A model generated the notes under the pieces. It ran no database searches, had not been told where the DNA came from, and was given only the letters and a program-made list of their open reading frames with translations. Below are positions 1 to 11,381 of a stretch of 64,000 nucleotides of DNA, piece by piece. The position numbers were made by a program, and so were the translations under genes. Source of the DNA: Macrothele yani (taxonomy: Eukaryota; Arthropoda; Arachnida; Araneae; Macrothelidae); assembly GCA_039090855.1 (NCBI GenBank), contig CM076995.1, positions 120,788,270 through 120,852,269 of the forward strand, read 5' to 3'. Positions within the stretch are counted from its first letter, which is position 1. Every line of letters starts with the position of its first letter.

Positions 1-2056
1 AATATTTTTAAGTACCTTACCAACTGCATAAGCAACAATGACATGTGCACAAATAGACTTTTTTACACACGACTTAGGTATGCAAATCGAAGTATGCTGA
101 CAAAGTTTGCGATATTTTCCCATATTATTTAAGTTTGCGGATGTACTAAATTAGAATTCATGCAATTTAAAAAGACAGTTCTGCAGATCAAATTAGTTTT
201 CCTATTTGAGAAAATAAATGCCTATTCAAGAAAGAGCATTTAAATTATAAAACTGAAATTAGTTATTAATTCAAGATTTGAATTTTGCACATAATAATCT
301 CATTTTAAATTGGAAAACCAACGTCAAACTTATGTGGTCAAGATTTCAGTTTTGCAAATAATTTTCTCACGGTATAACTGAATAACTTATCTGCATATAC
401 CAAAAGGTGAAATACAAAAGTGAAATATCAGTACCAAGAGATGGTGATGGGGCTTGTTAGGTTTATAATCTGCTGATTGTGTTTAATTTAGCCCATAATC
501 TTCACCTCTTTCAGCAAATTAATTATCCGACACTTCCCTTTGCTCTCACACAGAACTTCAGCTGATGTCACATGACATCACCTAGTTGCGGCAGTTTTGC
601 ACTACATCATAAATTCTGGATTTTACGCCTCCAGTTATTAAAAAAAGTACTTTTTGCAGTGTTTGGCAAAAAAATAATAAAAATAATAATAATTAAAAAA
701 AAAAATAAGGACTTCTAAGCACCCTAAAAAAATTAAGCACTTTTAAAGGACTTTAAAGAATTTGTTAAGACCGTAGGAACCCTGGAAACGAAGGCAGCCC
801 TCTTTTTTGGGGGAGGGGACGTTCAACAATTAAAAAGTGAATATAGTCAACATTTTATAAATTATACCTCAATGCGCTCAAATTTTTATTGTCAAAAGGG
901 AAAAATGGTAGGAAGCAACTGCGCCCATGCCCTCGAATTACGCCAACGCGTATAGTTTATAAAAAGTTCCTGACAAAATACGTTTAGAAAGTTAATACCG
1001 TAGCGATAAGTGTGATATAAGAAACGTATTAGTAGTAAAATATTTAGATAGACTACAGGAGAAAAACATTGGCAGGTTGTAACTCATGGCGTAACTCAAT
1101 CGAGCATGGCTATACCGCGAAAAACAAAACAAATAAATAAAAACTGCTGTTGAAGAAAAAGTGCGTCTTTTTAAAGAACAATGACGCTTGGGACCACACA
1201 GGAATTCACCGCCTGCTGTTGAAGTTTATGGAGAGAAAAGCAATGTGAGTTGAAACATAATGCGGTGCTCGATTTCTGAGAAAGAAAGCTGAACGTATCG
1301 AAGCCACAAGAAGATAAAACTGGTCTCCTTTCACCGAGAAGCGCTGTGGATTCATCCCCACTTTAATACCCTCCCCAACACACACAGTCTTGACCTTGCA
1401 GCGAGAAATCATAACGTGACGTTACGTGGTGACAGGGATGCGAAAGAAGCCGTTCAGATTTCCGTTGCGAAGCCGAGAAAATGTAATGAAGTCTTGGGAG
1501 CAGTGGCGGACTGACAAACCATAAACGGCCCTGGAAGCAAATATTTTGCGACCATTATTTGCAAAAAAATTATTATGGTATTTCCACCTTAATAATACTA
1601 TATCGACATGATTACATCGTGCTTCATTGTCTTTTCAATACAAGTCTGCAAACTGCTACAGCGTTTGCGTTTAGGCAATAATTAATAAATACTATTTTAC
1701 CTACTCTTCTGGACTAGTTCTACGTTCTTACTAAAATTTAATATATATATATAGAGAGAGAGAGCATTACTTTTGCTACTGTAGTTGGATTTAGATCTCT
1801 AAAAGTTTCTTCGAAACTAAGATTTTTAATAATGTTTTTAAAAATTAAGATTTTAACATAAACAAAATGTTTTCCATAAAACTCTTTCAAAAAAATTTTC
1901 AATTGCAAGAGTTAATGATAGAAATTTAAGAGCGCAAAAATTAACGTTTACTTAATTACTTAAAAATGATAAAACGGTTTTTATTGCAGTTGAAACAGAC
2001 TTTTCAAAACTGTAATTCGTGAAACTTTAATACCTGAAAAGAAGTAAATTAAACGT
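1..2056. other. Unassigned AT-rich intergenic or intronic sequence
   Basis: AT-rich sequence with homopolymer runs and a short AT/AG microsatellite near 1741-1765. I recognise no gene, RNA or mobile element. A stretch near 1140-1440 faintly suggests a decayed coding region but has stops in every frame I tried, so I make no call. Confidence 0.5.
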
Positions 2057-2345
2057 ATATACCGGGTTCAAAGGAAAGTCCTCATTCAGGGCAATAACTG
2101 AGGAAGAAAGGGTCCGAGTGATACACAAGTTAGGTCTATCTACAGGAAAGGGACGATGGCCGATCGACTGAAAGAGATGGCAGCGCCCCTAGCGGCAAAG
2201 GTAAGAAGTTACGAAACCTAACTCGCGAACAACGAGAGATAGAAACAAAATTTCAATTACTAAGTTGTAGCGCATCATCTAACTAGTAGGAAACGACATA
2301 TGGTGCACACGAATTATGTACATGGACGGATCAAAATGCTGATAA
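2057..2345 (+). repeat. Left long terminal inverted repeat
   Basis: Matches the reverse complement of 7140-7435 over its full length with scattered substitutions. It contains a GCGCCCCTAGCGG core near 2185, similar to the core repeated in the tandem blocks elsewhere in the window. Confidence 0.85.
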
Positions 2346-2512
2346 AGTGCACGCGGTCGCTGGATGGTTAGGCAATGCAAAATACCGGCCCAAGATGGAG
2401 AACGATTTAAATGCCTATGTAAACATTGATAGTGACGTAGCAGCCGGTCGGTGAGATAAAATACAGAGGCTGGGGATTTGAACCTCAGTCAACGTACACG
2501 TTGCAAACACTG

Positions 2513-2890
2513 ATGGCGGGCTACTCGAACATCGAGTACTGTGAAATGGTCGTGCTTTATGGCGAACGTCATCGCAATGCCCACGAAGCTGCAAGGCGGT
2601 ATGCCGAGCGTTTTCCGACTGGTCAACATCCAACTGCAGCGACTATTAACAACTGTAGCGACTATTAACAACTGTGTTCGCCGCCTACGAGAGGCCGGAA
2701 TCATATAGGTACGTCCGTAATCAAATAGACCTACGGGTTCGGGTGTTACAGTGCATCCTGGGGTTGTCCTGGGATATGTCCTTGCCAATCCCAACATTAG
2801 TACCATAGCAGTCGCCGAAGCATGCGGATTCAGGACTATAGAAGAGAAGGGCTGGTCCTTAGTGTTAGCTCCACTGAAGCCGGAGGTGAT
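2513..2890 (+). pseudogene. N-terminal HTH part of a mariner-type transposase (DUF4817-like), broken
   Basis: From the ATG at 2513 the frame reads an arthropod transposase N-terminus starting MAGYSNIEYCEMVVLYGE, followed by EAARRYAERFP. This is the HTH (DUF4817-type) DNA-binding segment common in arthropod mariner relatives. A 19-bp tandem duplication (GCGACTATTAACAACTGTA, near 2638-2676) puts the frame into a stop. Removing one copy mentally restores the expected continuation CVRRLREAGII, which then meets a TAG. A later piece near 2750-2850 (LANPNISTIAVAEACG) fits the second HTH. The catalytic half lies about 3.5 kb downstream, beyond later insertions. Confidence 0.75.
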
Positions 2891-3084
2891 AACGTAGTCA
2901 TGCTGCAACAGTAGCATTGTGGTGGGTTCTCTGAAAATACTGTTGCACGGAGAGTGCAAAGTAATTAGTGAAAATGGCAAGAAAAATTACATAAACTTGA
3001 AGCCCTGGAGTAAACGGAATGGGAACGAACTAAATTCTGTGTCATTATCATTATTTAAAAGAAACAAAATATTTATTAAACATA

Positions 3085-4519
3085 CACTGACGGAAAAAAA
3101 AATCCCAACACCAAGAAGGGGTTTTGTTAGATACACGACAGTTGGTAGGCGGTGAGAGTACATCTGTAAGATGACGTCTATGCAAATTTCGCGCTCGGCG
3201 CATACCTGTGGCGCTAGTAGCGCCCCTCGGAACATGCAAAGCAGGTTTTCTGTAAATACGCGCTGTAACGTTTGTGAGCGTTAGTTATCGTTGAGATTCG
3301 ACGTAGGGTGTTGATGTTAGTCAAGAATGCCTTTAAGACGAAGAAGCCATTATCAACAGCTCACGGAGTTTGAACGAGGTCGTGTAATAGGGCTACGAGA
3401 AGGTAGATTTTCTTTCAGCAATATTGCAAAACGACTTGGCAGGAATGTAGCCACTGTGCATGATTGTTGGCAGCGGTGGTCAAGGGAAGGTACTGCCTAA
3501 AGAAGACCGGGTTCCGGCCGGCCACGTGGCACTACTGAGAGGGAAGACCGCCGTGAACGGCGTATGACCGTGGCGCATCGTACCACGTCTGCGGCAGCAA
3601 TTCGAGCTGCAGTTGCCACCACAGTGACACAAAGAACTGTTACAAAACGGTTACTTGAAGGACAGCTCCGAGCCAGACGCCCTGTAGCGTGCATTCCACT
3701 TACTCCAAACCACTGCCGTTTGCGACGTCAGTGGTGTCAAGCTAGAGCTCATTGGACGACGGAGTGGAGATCTGTTGTGTTTTCAGATGAAAGCCGGTTC
3801 TGTCTGGGTGCTAGCGATGGCCGTGTGTTGGTTAGAAGGAGGCCAGGTGAGCGCCTGCAACCAACCTGTCTGCGGCCGAGACACACTGGACCTACACCTG
3901 GAGTTATGGTCTGGGGGAGCAATTTCCTATGACAGCAGGAGCACTCTTGTGGTTATCCCACGCACCCTGACGTCACAGTTGTACGTCGGTCTGGTGATTC
4001 AACCTGTTGTGCTGCCATTCATGAACAGCATTCCAGGGGTGTTTTCCAACAGGATAATGCACGTCCGCATACCGCTGTTGTAACCCAACATGCTCTACAG
4101 AGTGTCGACATGCTGCCGTGGCCTGCTAGATAACCAGATCTTTCAGATCTTTCACCAATCGAGCACGTATGGGACATCATCGGACGACAACTCCAGCGTC
4201 ACCCCCAACCAGCATTAACCGTCCCTGTATTGACCGACCAAGTGCAACAGGCTTGGAACCCCATCCCACAAACTGACATCCAGCACCTGTACGACACAAT
4301 GTATGAACGTTTGCGTGCTTGCATTCAACATTCTGGCGGTTACACCGGTTATTAATGTACCAGCATTTCACATTTAAAATGGCTCTTCTCGCGCTTACAA
4401 TAAGCTGTGATCTTGAAACCTTAATCGATTAAATATGTTACCTATACAAATGTATTGCCGCCATTTCATTCCTCTACAACTATTTTTTCGTGGTGTTGGG
4501 ATTTTTTTTTCCGTCAGTG
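3085..4519 (+). mobile_element. Tc1-like element with TA target duplication, nested
   Basis: It begins TA|CACTGACGGAAAAAAAAATC and ends with the reverse complement of the same sequence at 4490-4519 followed by TA. The TIR match runs about 30 bp with one or two differences. The length of 1,435 bp is normal for Tc1. It carries one degraded transposase on the plus strand and sits inside the older long-TIR mariner. Confidence 0.93.
3327..4355 (+). pseudogene. Tc1 (DD34E) transposase pseudogene
   Basis: The likely original start is the ATG at 3327 (MPLRRRSHYQQLTEFERGR), with the first HTH following. An in-frame TAA interrupts the linker near 3498. The frame then continues through RRLRRQWCQARAHWTTEW and the catalytic motif VVFSDESRF. 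A one-base shift near 3920 moves the reading to another frame (VWGAISYDS). A second shift near 4042 restores QQDNARPHTA. A 9-bp duplication of AGATCTTTC near 4138-4156 disrupts the SPDLSPIEHVWD segment holding the last acidic residue. The normal end is about 4355. All three catalytic residues can be placed (D, D, E), but the protein cannot be made intact. Family identity is clear from these motifs. Confidence 0.9.
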
Positions 4520-4529
4520 TATATTCCCA

Positions 4530-5940
4530 GCATTACAGTATTGGACATATCGAATTGAGTCCAAACCATTCTTCACAAAACATTAGAAATTATGTGAAAA
4601 ATATTTTCCATCAGGTCTTGTATGTGATACAGGAAAAATTTTTCAAATCTGAGTTTTAGGAGCAGAAAACGCAATTTACCTTTATGCGCCTTAGCGGAAA
4701 GTCTATGATTCACGTGCAAATTTTAAATTTATTGGGAAAACATTTCGCATCGGGAACACTATCCAACAAAGAAGGAATTTTTCAAATCGGACGTTTAGAA
4801 GTGGAGATATTGACAAAAATAAGATATACATCTACGCCCCTGGCGTAGAAACCATACATTATTTCAAGAAGAAAATGTTCCTAAAAGGTTTGTCGACATG
4901 AGTAGTATCGGTCTACAAACGACGTTTTTTTCAATCGAGAATTTAGCAGCTCATATTTTGATGCAAATACATCAGAAGCGGAAATTAAGATTTACGCCTC
5001 CTGGTGGCCAAACCATTTTTTTACAAAAATTAGAAATTATGTGCAAACGATTTCTTATCAGAAGCTGTATCCGCTGCAGAAATTTTTTCAAATCGGAGAT
5101 TTAGAAACCTTTACGCCCCCTAGCGGAAAGTCTATGAATTACTTAAAAATTTTGAAATTATATGGAAAAACATGTCACACAAGAAACACTATGCAACAAA
5201 GAATGAATTTTTCAAATCGGACTCCTAGAAGTAGAGATATCGACAAAAATAAGATATAAATCTACGCCCCTGGCGGAGAAACTGTGGGATATTTTAGGAA
5301 GAAAATATTCCGAAAAGGTTTATCGATGTGAGTGGCATCAGTCCACGAAAGAATTTTTTCAATCGATATTTTAGAAGCTCAGATTTTATGGCAAATACAT
5401 CAGAAGCAAAAATTAACATTTACGCCCCCTGGTGGCCAAAGCATTCTTTACCAAAAATTCGAAATTATATGCAAAAGATTTTCCATCAGGAGATGTATCC
5501 GCTGAAAAAAAAAATTTCAAATCGGAGTTTTAGGAGAAGAGTTATCGGGAAAAATTTAATTTACTTTTACGCCCCCTAGCGGAGAATGTAGGCGTAATGT
5601 GAAAAAGAAACATCTAAAATACTCTTCGACATAAATGGAATCGAAAGATAAAATAATTTTTTCAATCGGATTTTTAGAAGCAAATATCTGGAATAAAACG
5701 GAATTTTGAATTCGACATCTGCATTTACGCCCTCTAGCGGCGAAATTGTACATCGTAAAAAAAAATGAAATAAAGTATCATTCGTATATTTCAAGCTTCC
5801 GAATGCAAAAATAATTTTTCAAATCGGACTAATAGTTGCAGAGATACCATGGGTACAGACGGACGGACTGACTGACTGACGGACGGACGGACAAACCGAT
5901 AACATTAGCACGATCTTTTTTTACAAAAGACGTGCTAACA
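4530..5940 (+). repeat. Higher-order tandem repeat block, Helitron-like (HINE/DINE-type), copy 1
   Basis: Degenerate ~150-bp monomers each contain a segment like TTTTTCAAATCGGA followed by TTTAGAAGCAGAGATAT, then a core of the ACGCCCCCTAGCGG type. Cores occur near 4686, 4833, 4991, 5111, 5263, 5421, 5568 and 5725. Variants CTAGCGG, CTGGCGG and CTGGTGGCC alternate, giving a three-monomer period of about 430-460 bp. The block ends with a GACG/GACT tetranucleotide run (5856-5893) and a small hairpin AGCACG...CGTGCT (5907-5936). The same ending recurs at 25123 and 60355. Tetranucleotide block plus 3' hairpin is the known layout of Helentron-derived DINE/HINE elements, so I infer that origin. No Rep/helicase coding is present. 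Confidence 0.7.
5907..5936 (+). repeat. 3'-terminal hairpin of the Helitron-like element, copy 1
   Basis: AGCACG and CGTGCT flank a T-rich and A-rich loop, followed by AACAAAAT. Equivalent hairpins close the copies at 25084-25123 and 60326-60355, which marks this as the element's 3' end. Confidence 0.6.
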
Positions 5941-6384
5941 AAATTATGCTTCGTAGAGCGGAAGTGCACTAACTGTACAACATATTTCCGCCTTTATCAC
6001 TATGATCTCGAATTGGTTCTGGTCTCCGAATGTAAAGCTAGGCTTTTATATTTTGTAGGAACCCAAACAAACCGAAGAATTTTCTTTTATAAAGGATGCA
6101 GTTTTAAATTCTCTTAAAAAACGGTACTTGAGGTATCGTCTGTCGCGTCAAATTTGATGAGCGCGAACAACCACTAATTCTTTTTTGAAGCACAATAAAA
6201 AGAAAGGGGCAAATTTTTATACACACTTTCTATATATACCAAACTGGGAATGAATAATAAAAAAATAATTATGCATATATGCGTTAGTGTATTTTCCCCA
6301 CGAAATACGCGCAAAAATATTGGGGTTCGAGGAACCCACAACAAAATCATTGGGGGTTCAAAAAGTGTCTCGAACCCACGAAGT

Positions 6385-7015
6385 CGGCGCCTATGTCTTG
6401 TGGACAGATGAGTCCCGTTTTACACGGACGAAATAGTCAATCAGCATAACACCCATTACTGGGCTCTGAGCAACCCATCTATGGGACGAGCTGCTCAACA
6501 TCAACGACGTTGGGCAACTAATGTTTGGTGCGGTATTTGGCGAAACACACTAGTTGGACCCATGTTCTATGATGGGGAAATTAACAGGTCAGCGGTACTT
6601 TCAGCTCTTACGGGGCTCGATATCCGACTTTCTGGATGATCTTCCCCTCAGAGATCTGAGCATGTGATATCAACATGATGGTGCACCAATTCACATGGCA
6701 GCCAACGTACGGAGTTTCCTGGCTGAAACATTCAGACACCAAATAATTAATTATGGCGGTACGGTGGAATGGCCTCCGCTGTCACCGGACTTAACACCTT
6801 TGGACTTCTTCCTGTGGTGTTACTTAAAAGAACAGGAGTACGTATGCAACAGAACCTACTAGTCTGGAAGATTTACGACACCGCATTGTGTTCGCCTGTA
6901 ACACAGTGACACTTGCCATCTAGATAGTGTACGAGAAGCTATTGTTACACGCCTTGGAATGTGCACTGTAGCCGATGGTGGACGCTTTGAACCGGCTGTA
7001 CATTAACTTCGCGCA
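6385..7015 (+). pseudogene. Catalytic half of the mariner-type transposase, broken
   Basis: Reading frames show WTDESRFTRT near 6397, then QHDGAPIHMAANVRSFL near 6675, then WPPLSPDLTPLDFFLW near 6770. These are the three acidic blocks of a mariner-superfamily transposase. I count 41 residues between the second D and the D of PLD, the spacing reported for DD41D (rosa-like) mariners. Stops and frameshifts lie between the blocks. It pairs with the HTH segment at 2513, the two halves having been separated by later insertions. Confidence 0.8.
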
Positions 7016-7139
7016 GATGTGCGTTGTGCCTGTAAGTAGGCATATCTCCTGCAAACATTTTTCAGTATTATAAATATGCTTACACAGCTTTTGTCTCGTG
7101 TCATTATTTTTGTGTCTGTTTCACCCGTTTTACCGATTT

Positions 7140-7435
7140 CGGATTAACAGCATTTTGACCCGTCCATGTACATAATTCGTGTGCACCATATGTCGTTTCT
7201 TACTAATTAGACGATGCGCTACAACTTTGTAATTGGAATTTTGTTTCTATCTCGCGTTGTTTGCGAGTTAGGTTTCCTAACTTCTTACCTTTGCCGCTAG
7301 GAGCGCTCCAATCGCTTTCATTCAATCGTTCATAGTCCTTTTCCTATACATAGACCTAACTTGTGTACCACTCGGACCCTTCCTTCCGCAGTTATTGCCC
7401 TGAATAAGGACTTTCCTTTTAACTCTGTATACACC
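7140..7435 (-). repeat. Right long terminal inverted repeat
   Basis: Reverse complement of 2057-2345 with about 10% divergence. It marks the right end of the nested complex. Confidence 0.85.
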
Positions 7436-8547
7436 TGCATTTTTTTTTTTTCTGCTCAGCATGGAACTATCGGCCCAGAATACGGCAGCCCACCGGGAAT
7501 ATTCCCGATGTCCCTGAGGCCCAGTCAGCGCCTGCTTGGGAGACGTGCATATATATGCGCAACTTCTTCATTCAGTGAATCAGTCATGAATATCAAAACC
7601 ACGATCAATTTAATCACTATTCACAAGCAGAACGACAGTTTTCAAAACCTGGGGTTATATATAAGCAAATGGGAATTCTTTCAGTGTTACTACGAAAAAA
7701 GGAGCTCGCAACGCAATTTGTGTGGAAGGAACTCCGCTGGACACTAAACGGATGCTGGATGGAAGCGTTTCCCACGCATCCTCCAGTGACAGCGAGCGCG
7801 GTTGATTTTAACAATTATTCGAACTAAGTGAAAGCCCATCAATAATGACGGGAGAAAATAATATATAGAGAGTAATTTTTTAATAACTACCTATTCTTTT
7901 TGTTTGTGATGCCCAAATGTGAAAGTATGTTTCATGAACATCACAACAATAATAATAAAAAAAAAAAAAGGTTATCTGAGGTTGGGCTACGACAATTAAA
8001 ACAGGCAAGCGCTCTTTTCACTGTCACCAAAGTGAGGAAAACGGTTCAAACAAAGGAAAGTATATTGTTTGCTATTTTAAGAATATGCTGCAGCATAATG
8101 CCAGCCAACACGAAGCATGTACTACCATACACAAGTTCGTGGCCTGGACCAATCTGCCATGGTCCTCAAAATCAAGTGACTGGAAAGCTATTCTTTAAAA
8201 GTAGCTAGCAACTGCTACAACCACTTTCTTGAAAAAGTAGCTAGTTACAACTATTTCATTCTTACATAAGGCAGTCAGAGTTAAAAACAAAAGCAAATTA
8301 CACAAACAGTATTGTATATCTTTGCATTTACCTGTTAGCTCTGATCATTATTTGCAACATATTTTAACACATTAATCCCCAAACTGCAGATTTCTCAGAG
8401 TTAAAGTATGTAAAAATATTGATAGCGAATCTTTTGAACATTGGGTGTTAAAAGTGGAAAGGGTATATCTTTTGAACATAAGATGTTATGTTATCCATCA
8501 TCTGCTTTGTAAATTTTTCTGTACATACACATGCATTTTTATATGCA
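7436..8547. other. Unassigned sequence
   Basis: I see no gene or element. The open frame across 7361-7747 starts inside the TIR and resembles no protein I know. Confidence 0.4.
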
Positions 8548-8775
8548 ACGCCGTTCCATGAGTGGTCTGATGCGTGGCCTTCCGATCAGTCGTCCAAGAA
8601 GGGCCAGGGCTCGAATCCCGAGATTCACATTGTTACACTACTACAGTATGGCCTGCATCTGATGGCACTGGCGCTCTTTCTTTCTCTCTCTCTCTCTTCC
8701 CTGGAACATGTAAGCGCAAATTAGGAAGGGACGACTACTTATAGCTGATGATGGTGATCAATCCCCTCCCCCGAA
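8548..8775 (+). repeat. SINE family A, old degenerate copy
   Basis: Aligns by eye along its length to the family A consensus: tRNA-like head with B box GGCTCGAATCCCG, then the GGCACTGGC...TTCCCTGGAA body and AATTAGG...GGGACGACT...TATAGC tail. A TC microsatellite expansion sits in the body. Confidence 0.75.
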
Positions 8776-10171
8776 AAAAACTTATCCACTGAAAAAACCG
8801 CTGCCATTTTTTTCAATGAATTTTTAAAAGGATGTTGCAGTTCAAAATGCACTATGTATTACGTACATATTTCTGAATAAAATGGAAAACGGGAGTGTGT
8901 GTGTGTGTGTGTGGGGGGTAGTTTCCTTCTGTTCCTGTAAACGGTATAATAAAGCATTAGGCACATACCCATGCTTTGTTACACTGCTTGTAGGTGCAAG
9001 AAAAATTTCTTGGCATTTAGGGAGAAGAAAAATTTATGTCCACACTTCCACACAATGTGTTTCTGTGTAAGGTTTCACCACTTTTGATACGTTATCTTTT
9101 TAAGTAGTAAATACATTATCATATCTATGAAACAGGCAGAAGAGTATATGTAAAAAAGTAGTTAACGTTTTGACCAGCTTTCACGCTACTGGAAAAGTAG
9201 CAGCTCTACTTCCGAACACTGTCAAAATCAAAGCATATTGTTGTTCAGCTGTTCATATTCGAATACATTTAATGTCTGTTGGTTTTTTTAAAAATATCTG
9301 CACCACCGCAAAGATAAATGGGCACACGATGTTGATTGTACCGTTCATTCAATGTGTGCACTATTTTTTTTTATTATTTTTTTATTTTTTGCTCAGTTTC
9401 TTCTCAAGATTTGCCAGTACCATTTATAAATATAATTTCGAAAAAACGAACTTCGCATTTGCGATTTCTACGTCGCAAAACCAGTTTCTTCAACTTCGAC
9501 CAACAAAAAACATGACCAACTTCTTACAAAAATATTATCTTACTGCTAAAATGCATTTTCGGCGATGTAATGAAAGTATTGTTTTTTTTTATTCGACACA
9601 CCGCGGGGAAGAAAAAAAAAACGTGCCACGGATTTAATGGCATGCGTACTTATGATAAATTACATTAAAAAACTGAGTTCCAATCAAACTGAAAATTCAG
9701 TAAGTTGGGGATATTTGTAAAATAACAATTGACAAACGCGGTATGTAATAGTGTGTCTGCAGCGCACACTGTTACAGTACAACAGTATGGTCATTACTAC
9801 CGTAAAACCAGAGCAATAAAAGAGAGGCACTGCTTGTAACTCTTTCCCAAAATTTAGAAAAACTGTTGACGTTTGTCCCCGCGTAAATCTAAGCGGTACG
9901 AACCTTAGACCTTTGGATGAAATAACCCTTTCGCATTTATGATAGTAGTTAATAGTAAAATCTGAAAAGTCACAGATTTTCTGGGTAATGGCATTACTGC
10001 AGTGGATAAACAATGGTAATATTTACCACTTGGCTATTTACAAATAGCTCAACAAGATATTTACCTCTGCTTTACAGCCTCTGCATTACCTTTAAAAAAA
10101 AATGATCACTCAAGTTTTAAAGTAAGTACATAAACTAGAACTAAAGTTGTTTGCAAAACATTATGTTGGTA
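8776..10171. other. Unassigned AT-rich sequence
   Basis: Contains a GT run near 8895-8914 and several T and A homopolymers. The open frames at 9170-9637 and 9684-10013 (minus) match nothing I recognise. Confidence 0.4.
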
Positions 10172-10371
10172 CAGTAAAACCTCGAAAATCCGGCATCGAC
10201 GGACCAGACGAGTGCCGGATTTCTGAAGCTACCATAAAACTCCGTAACAGGCGTTGCGTGAAGCACGTACTTACACGTAACAAGTTACTTAAACGAAAAT
10301 TTGCGCGTCTACGCCTTATAAATATGCAGGGATCGCGATGCCGATTGCATTCTTCGCAATTTGCGAAAAGA

Positions 10372-10660
10372 CCAGATCAATTCAGATCATATGTAGAGGA
10401 TTTTAGGAAGGGAGTGTCTGACCCCAGGTTTTAAACAACCCTTAGAAATAGGAGATTTGGGCTAGAGTGCCCGATAGGAAAGTGATACTGAAGCGAGTTA
10501 GAAAGGGGAAGGAAGACACCCTTATTTATTACCTGGGGTCCGACGGCTTAACGTGCCCATCCGACGCACGGCGGATGTTTAATGGTTCGAACGTTCGTAC
10601 CTGCTGGGATGGAACCCGAGTTCTTCTCCGTGGTAGTCACGAACGTTGACCAGTAGGCCA
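10372..10660 (-). repeat. SINE family B, nearly full-length copy inside the pogo-like element
   Basis: The reverse complement runs from a tRNA-like head (GGCCTACTGGTCAACGTTCG, A-box region) through the GTCGGATGGGCACGTTAAGC block and ends TCTACATATGATCTGA. The degraded B box reads GGTTCCATCCCAGC. The same body occurs at 31979, 40766 and 42688. Confidence 0.9.
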
Positions 10661-10711
10661 ACAATTTGGTGGTGTGTGTGTGGGGGGGGGGGGGGATTGC
10701 TGACACAACAT

Positions 10712-10824
10712 AATATCTTTTCACCAAAACTTTTTTCCATCACCAAAACGATTTTTTTTTTTGTTTTAGCGAATTGCGAAAAAGTAGTTTTGGTGATGGA
10801 AAAAATGTTTTGGTGAAAATATTG
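10712..10824. repeat. Foldback (inverted repeat) with ~40-bp arms
   Basis: TTTTCACCAAAAC and CCATCACCAAAACG on the left are matched by GTTTTGGTGATGG and GTTTTGGTGAAAA on the right. The loop is A/T-rich with a poly-T run. It lies just after a GT/G-rich tract. Confidence 0.85.
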
Positions 10825-11381
10825 GCGATTACCTTCTTGTACTGTTTATTATAAAACTCTGCCAAAAAAATTGAATTTGGCGAATGCTTAGGCAAAGACA
10901 TGAAGAAAGCCAGAGCAACCGCTAGGACTGGGTGATGTATCTCTACATCGCGAAAAACCGATGTGAATTTTACATCGATGTTTTTCGACTGACGAAATTA
11001 CGATACATCGCAAAGGCGATTACCCCGATGCATCATGAAGGCCGATGTAGATGTCATTACACGATCGAATCCACATACTGCCACCACCAATCATCACATG
11101 TTGGACACGCATTTCAAATGCACACGCCGATTCGTCGCCTCATTGGTCCGCGTCACTTCAGCGTGGCCCAATGAGATGACGAATTTGAGAAACCTCTCGA
11201 CATGTTAATCGAAGGCGGCTATCGGCAATTCGCAGGCTGAGATCGGATGGTCTCACGATGTGTTGTTGAGACGGTACATCGGGAGATTTCCATGGTTATT
11301 GGTGAAGCATCCGGTGTTCTCACGAAAACGAAATCAGAAAAGTGCCGGTTTTCTGGATGCAGGATTTTCGAGATTTTAGTG

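Larger units (their letters stand above)
2057..7435 (+). mobile_element. Mariner-type element with ~290-bp TIRs, interrupted by two later insertions
   Basis: The sequence from about 2057 to 2345 is the reverse complement of about 7140 to 7435 with roughly one difference in ten. Shared blocks include AGGAAAGTCC, GGTCCGAGTG and CATATGGTGCACACGAATTA. The interior holds the two ends of one transposase: a helix-turn-helix (HTH) region from 2513 and a DDE-type catalytic region from about 6390 to 7010. The middle is displaced by a Tc1 element (3085-4519) and a tandem-repeat block ending at about 5936. Long TIRs are uncommon in mariners but known. The element is dead: the coding halves contain stops and frameshifts. 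The exact outer ends and target duplication are uncertain because the outermost bases have diverged. Confidence 0.85.
10172..11381. mobile_element. Pogo/Tigger-like non-autonomous TIR element with nested insertions
   Basis: The left end reads TA|CAGTAAAACCTCGAAAATCC. The right end (about 11335-11381) is its imperfect reverse complement followed by TA. The sequence GTGCCGG also occurs inverted just inside each end. CAGT...CCTCGAAAATCCGGCA ends and TA targets are typical of pogo/Tigger elements. No transposase is present. About 290 bp of the interior is a SINE B copy and about 110 bp is a foldback. Confidence 0.75.

Noticed and set aside
1140..1440. Possible decayed transposase or gene
   Set aside because: Only vague resemblance, stops in all frames, no TIR or conserved catalytic motif.
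2489..2980. 163-aa open frame on the minus strand
   Set aside because: It is the shadow of the plus-strand mariner HTH region.
4530..5940. CRISPR-like array
   Set aside because: Repeat units are long and degenerate without unique spacers; eukaryotic context; structure fits a tandem-repeat mobile element.
10921..11060. hAT end near CTAGGACTGGGTGATGTA with palindromic ACATCG motifs
   Set aside because: Looks like one hAT-type end, but I could not find a matching inverted end or 8-bp duplication.
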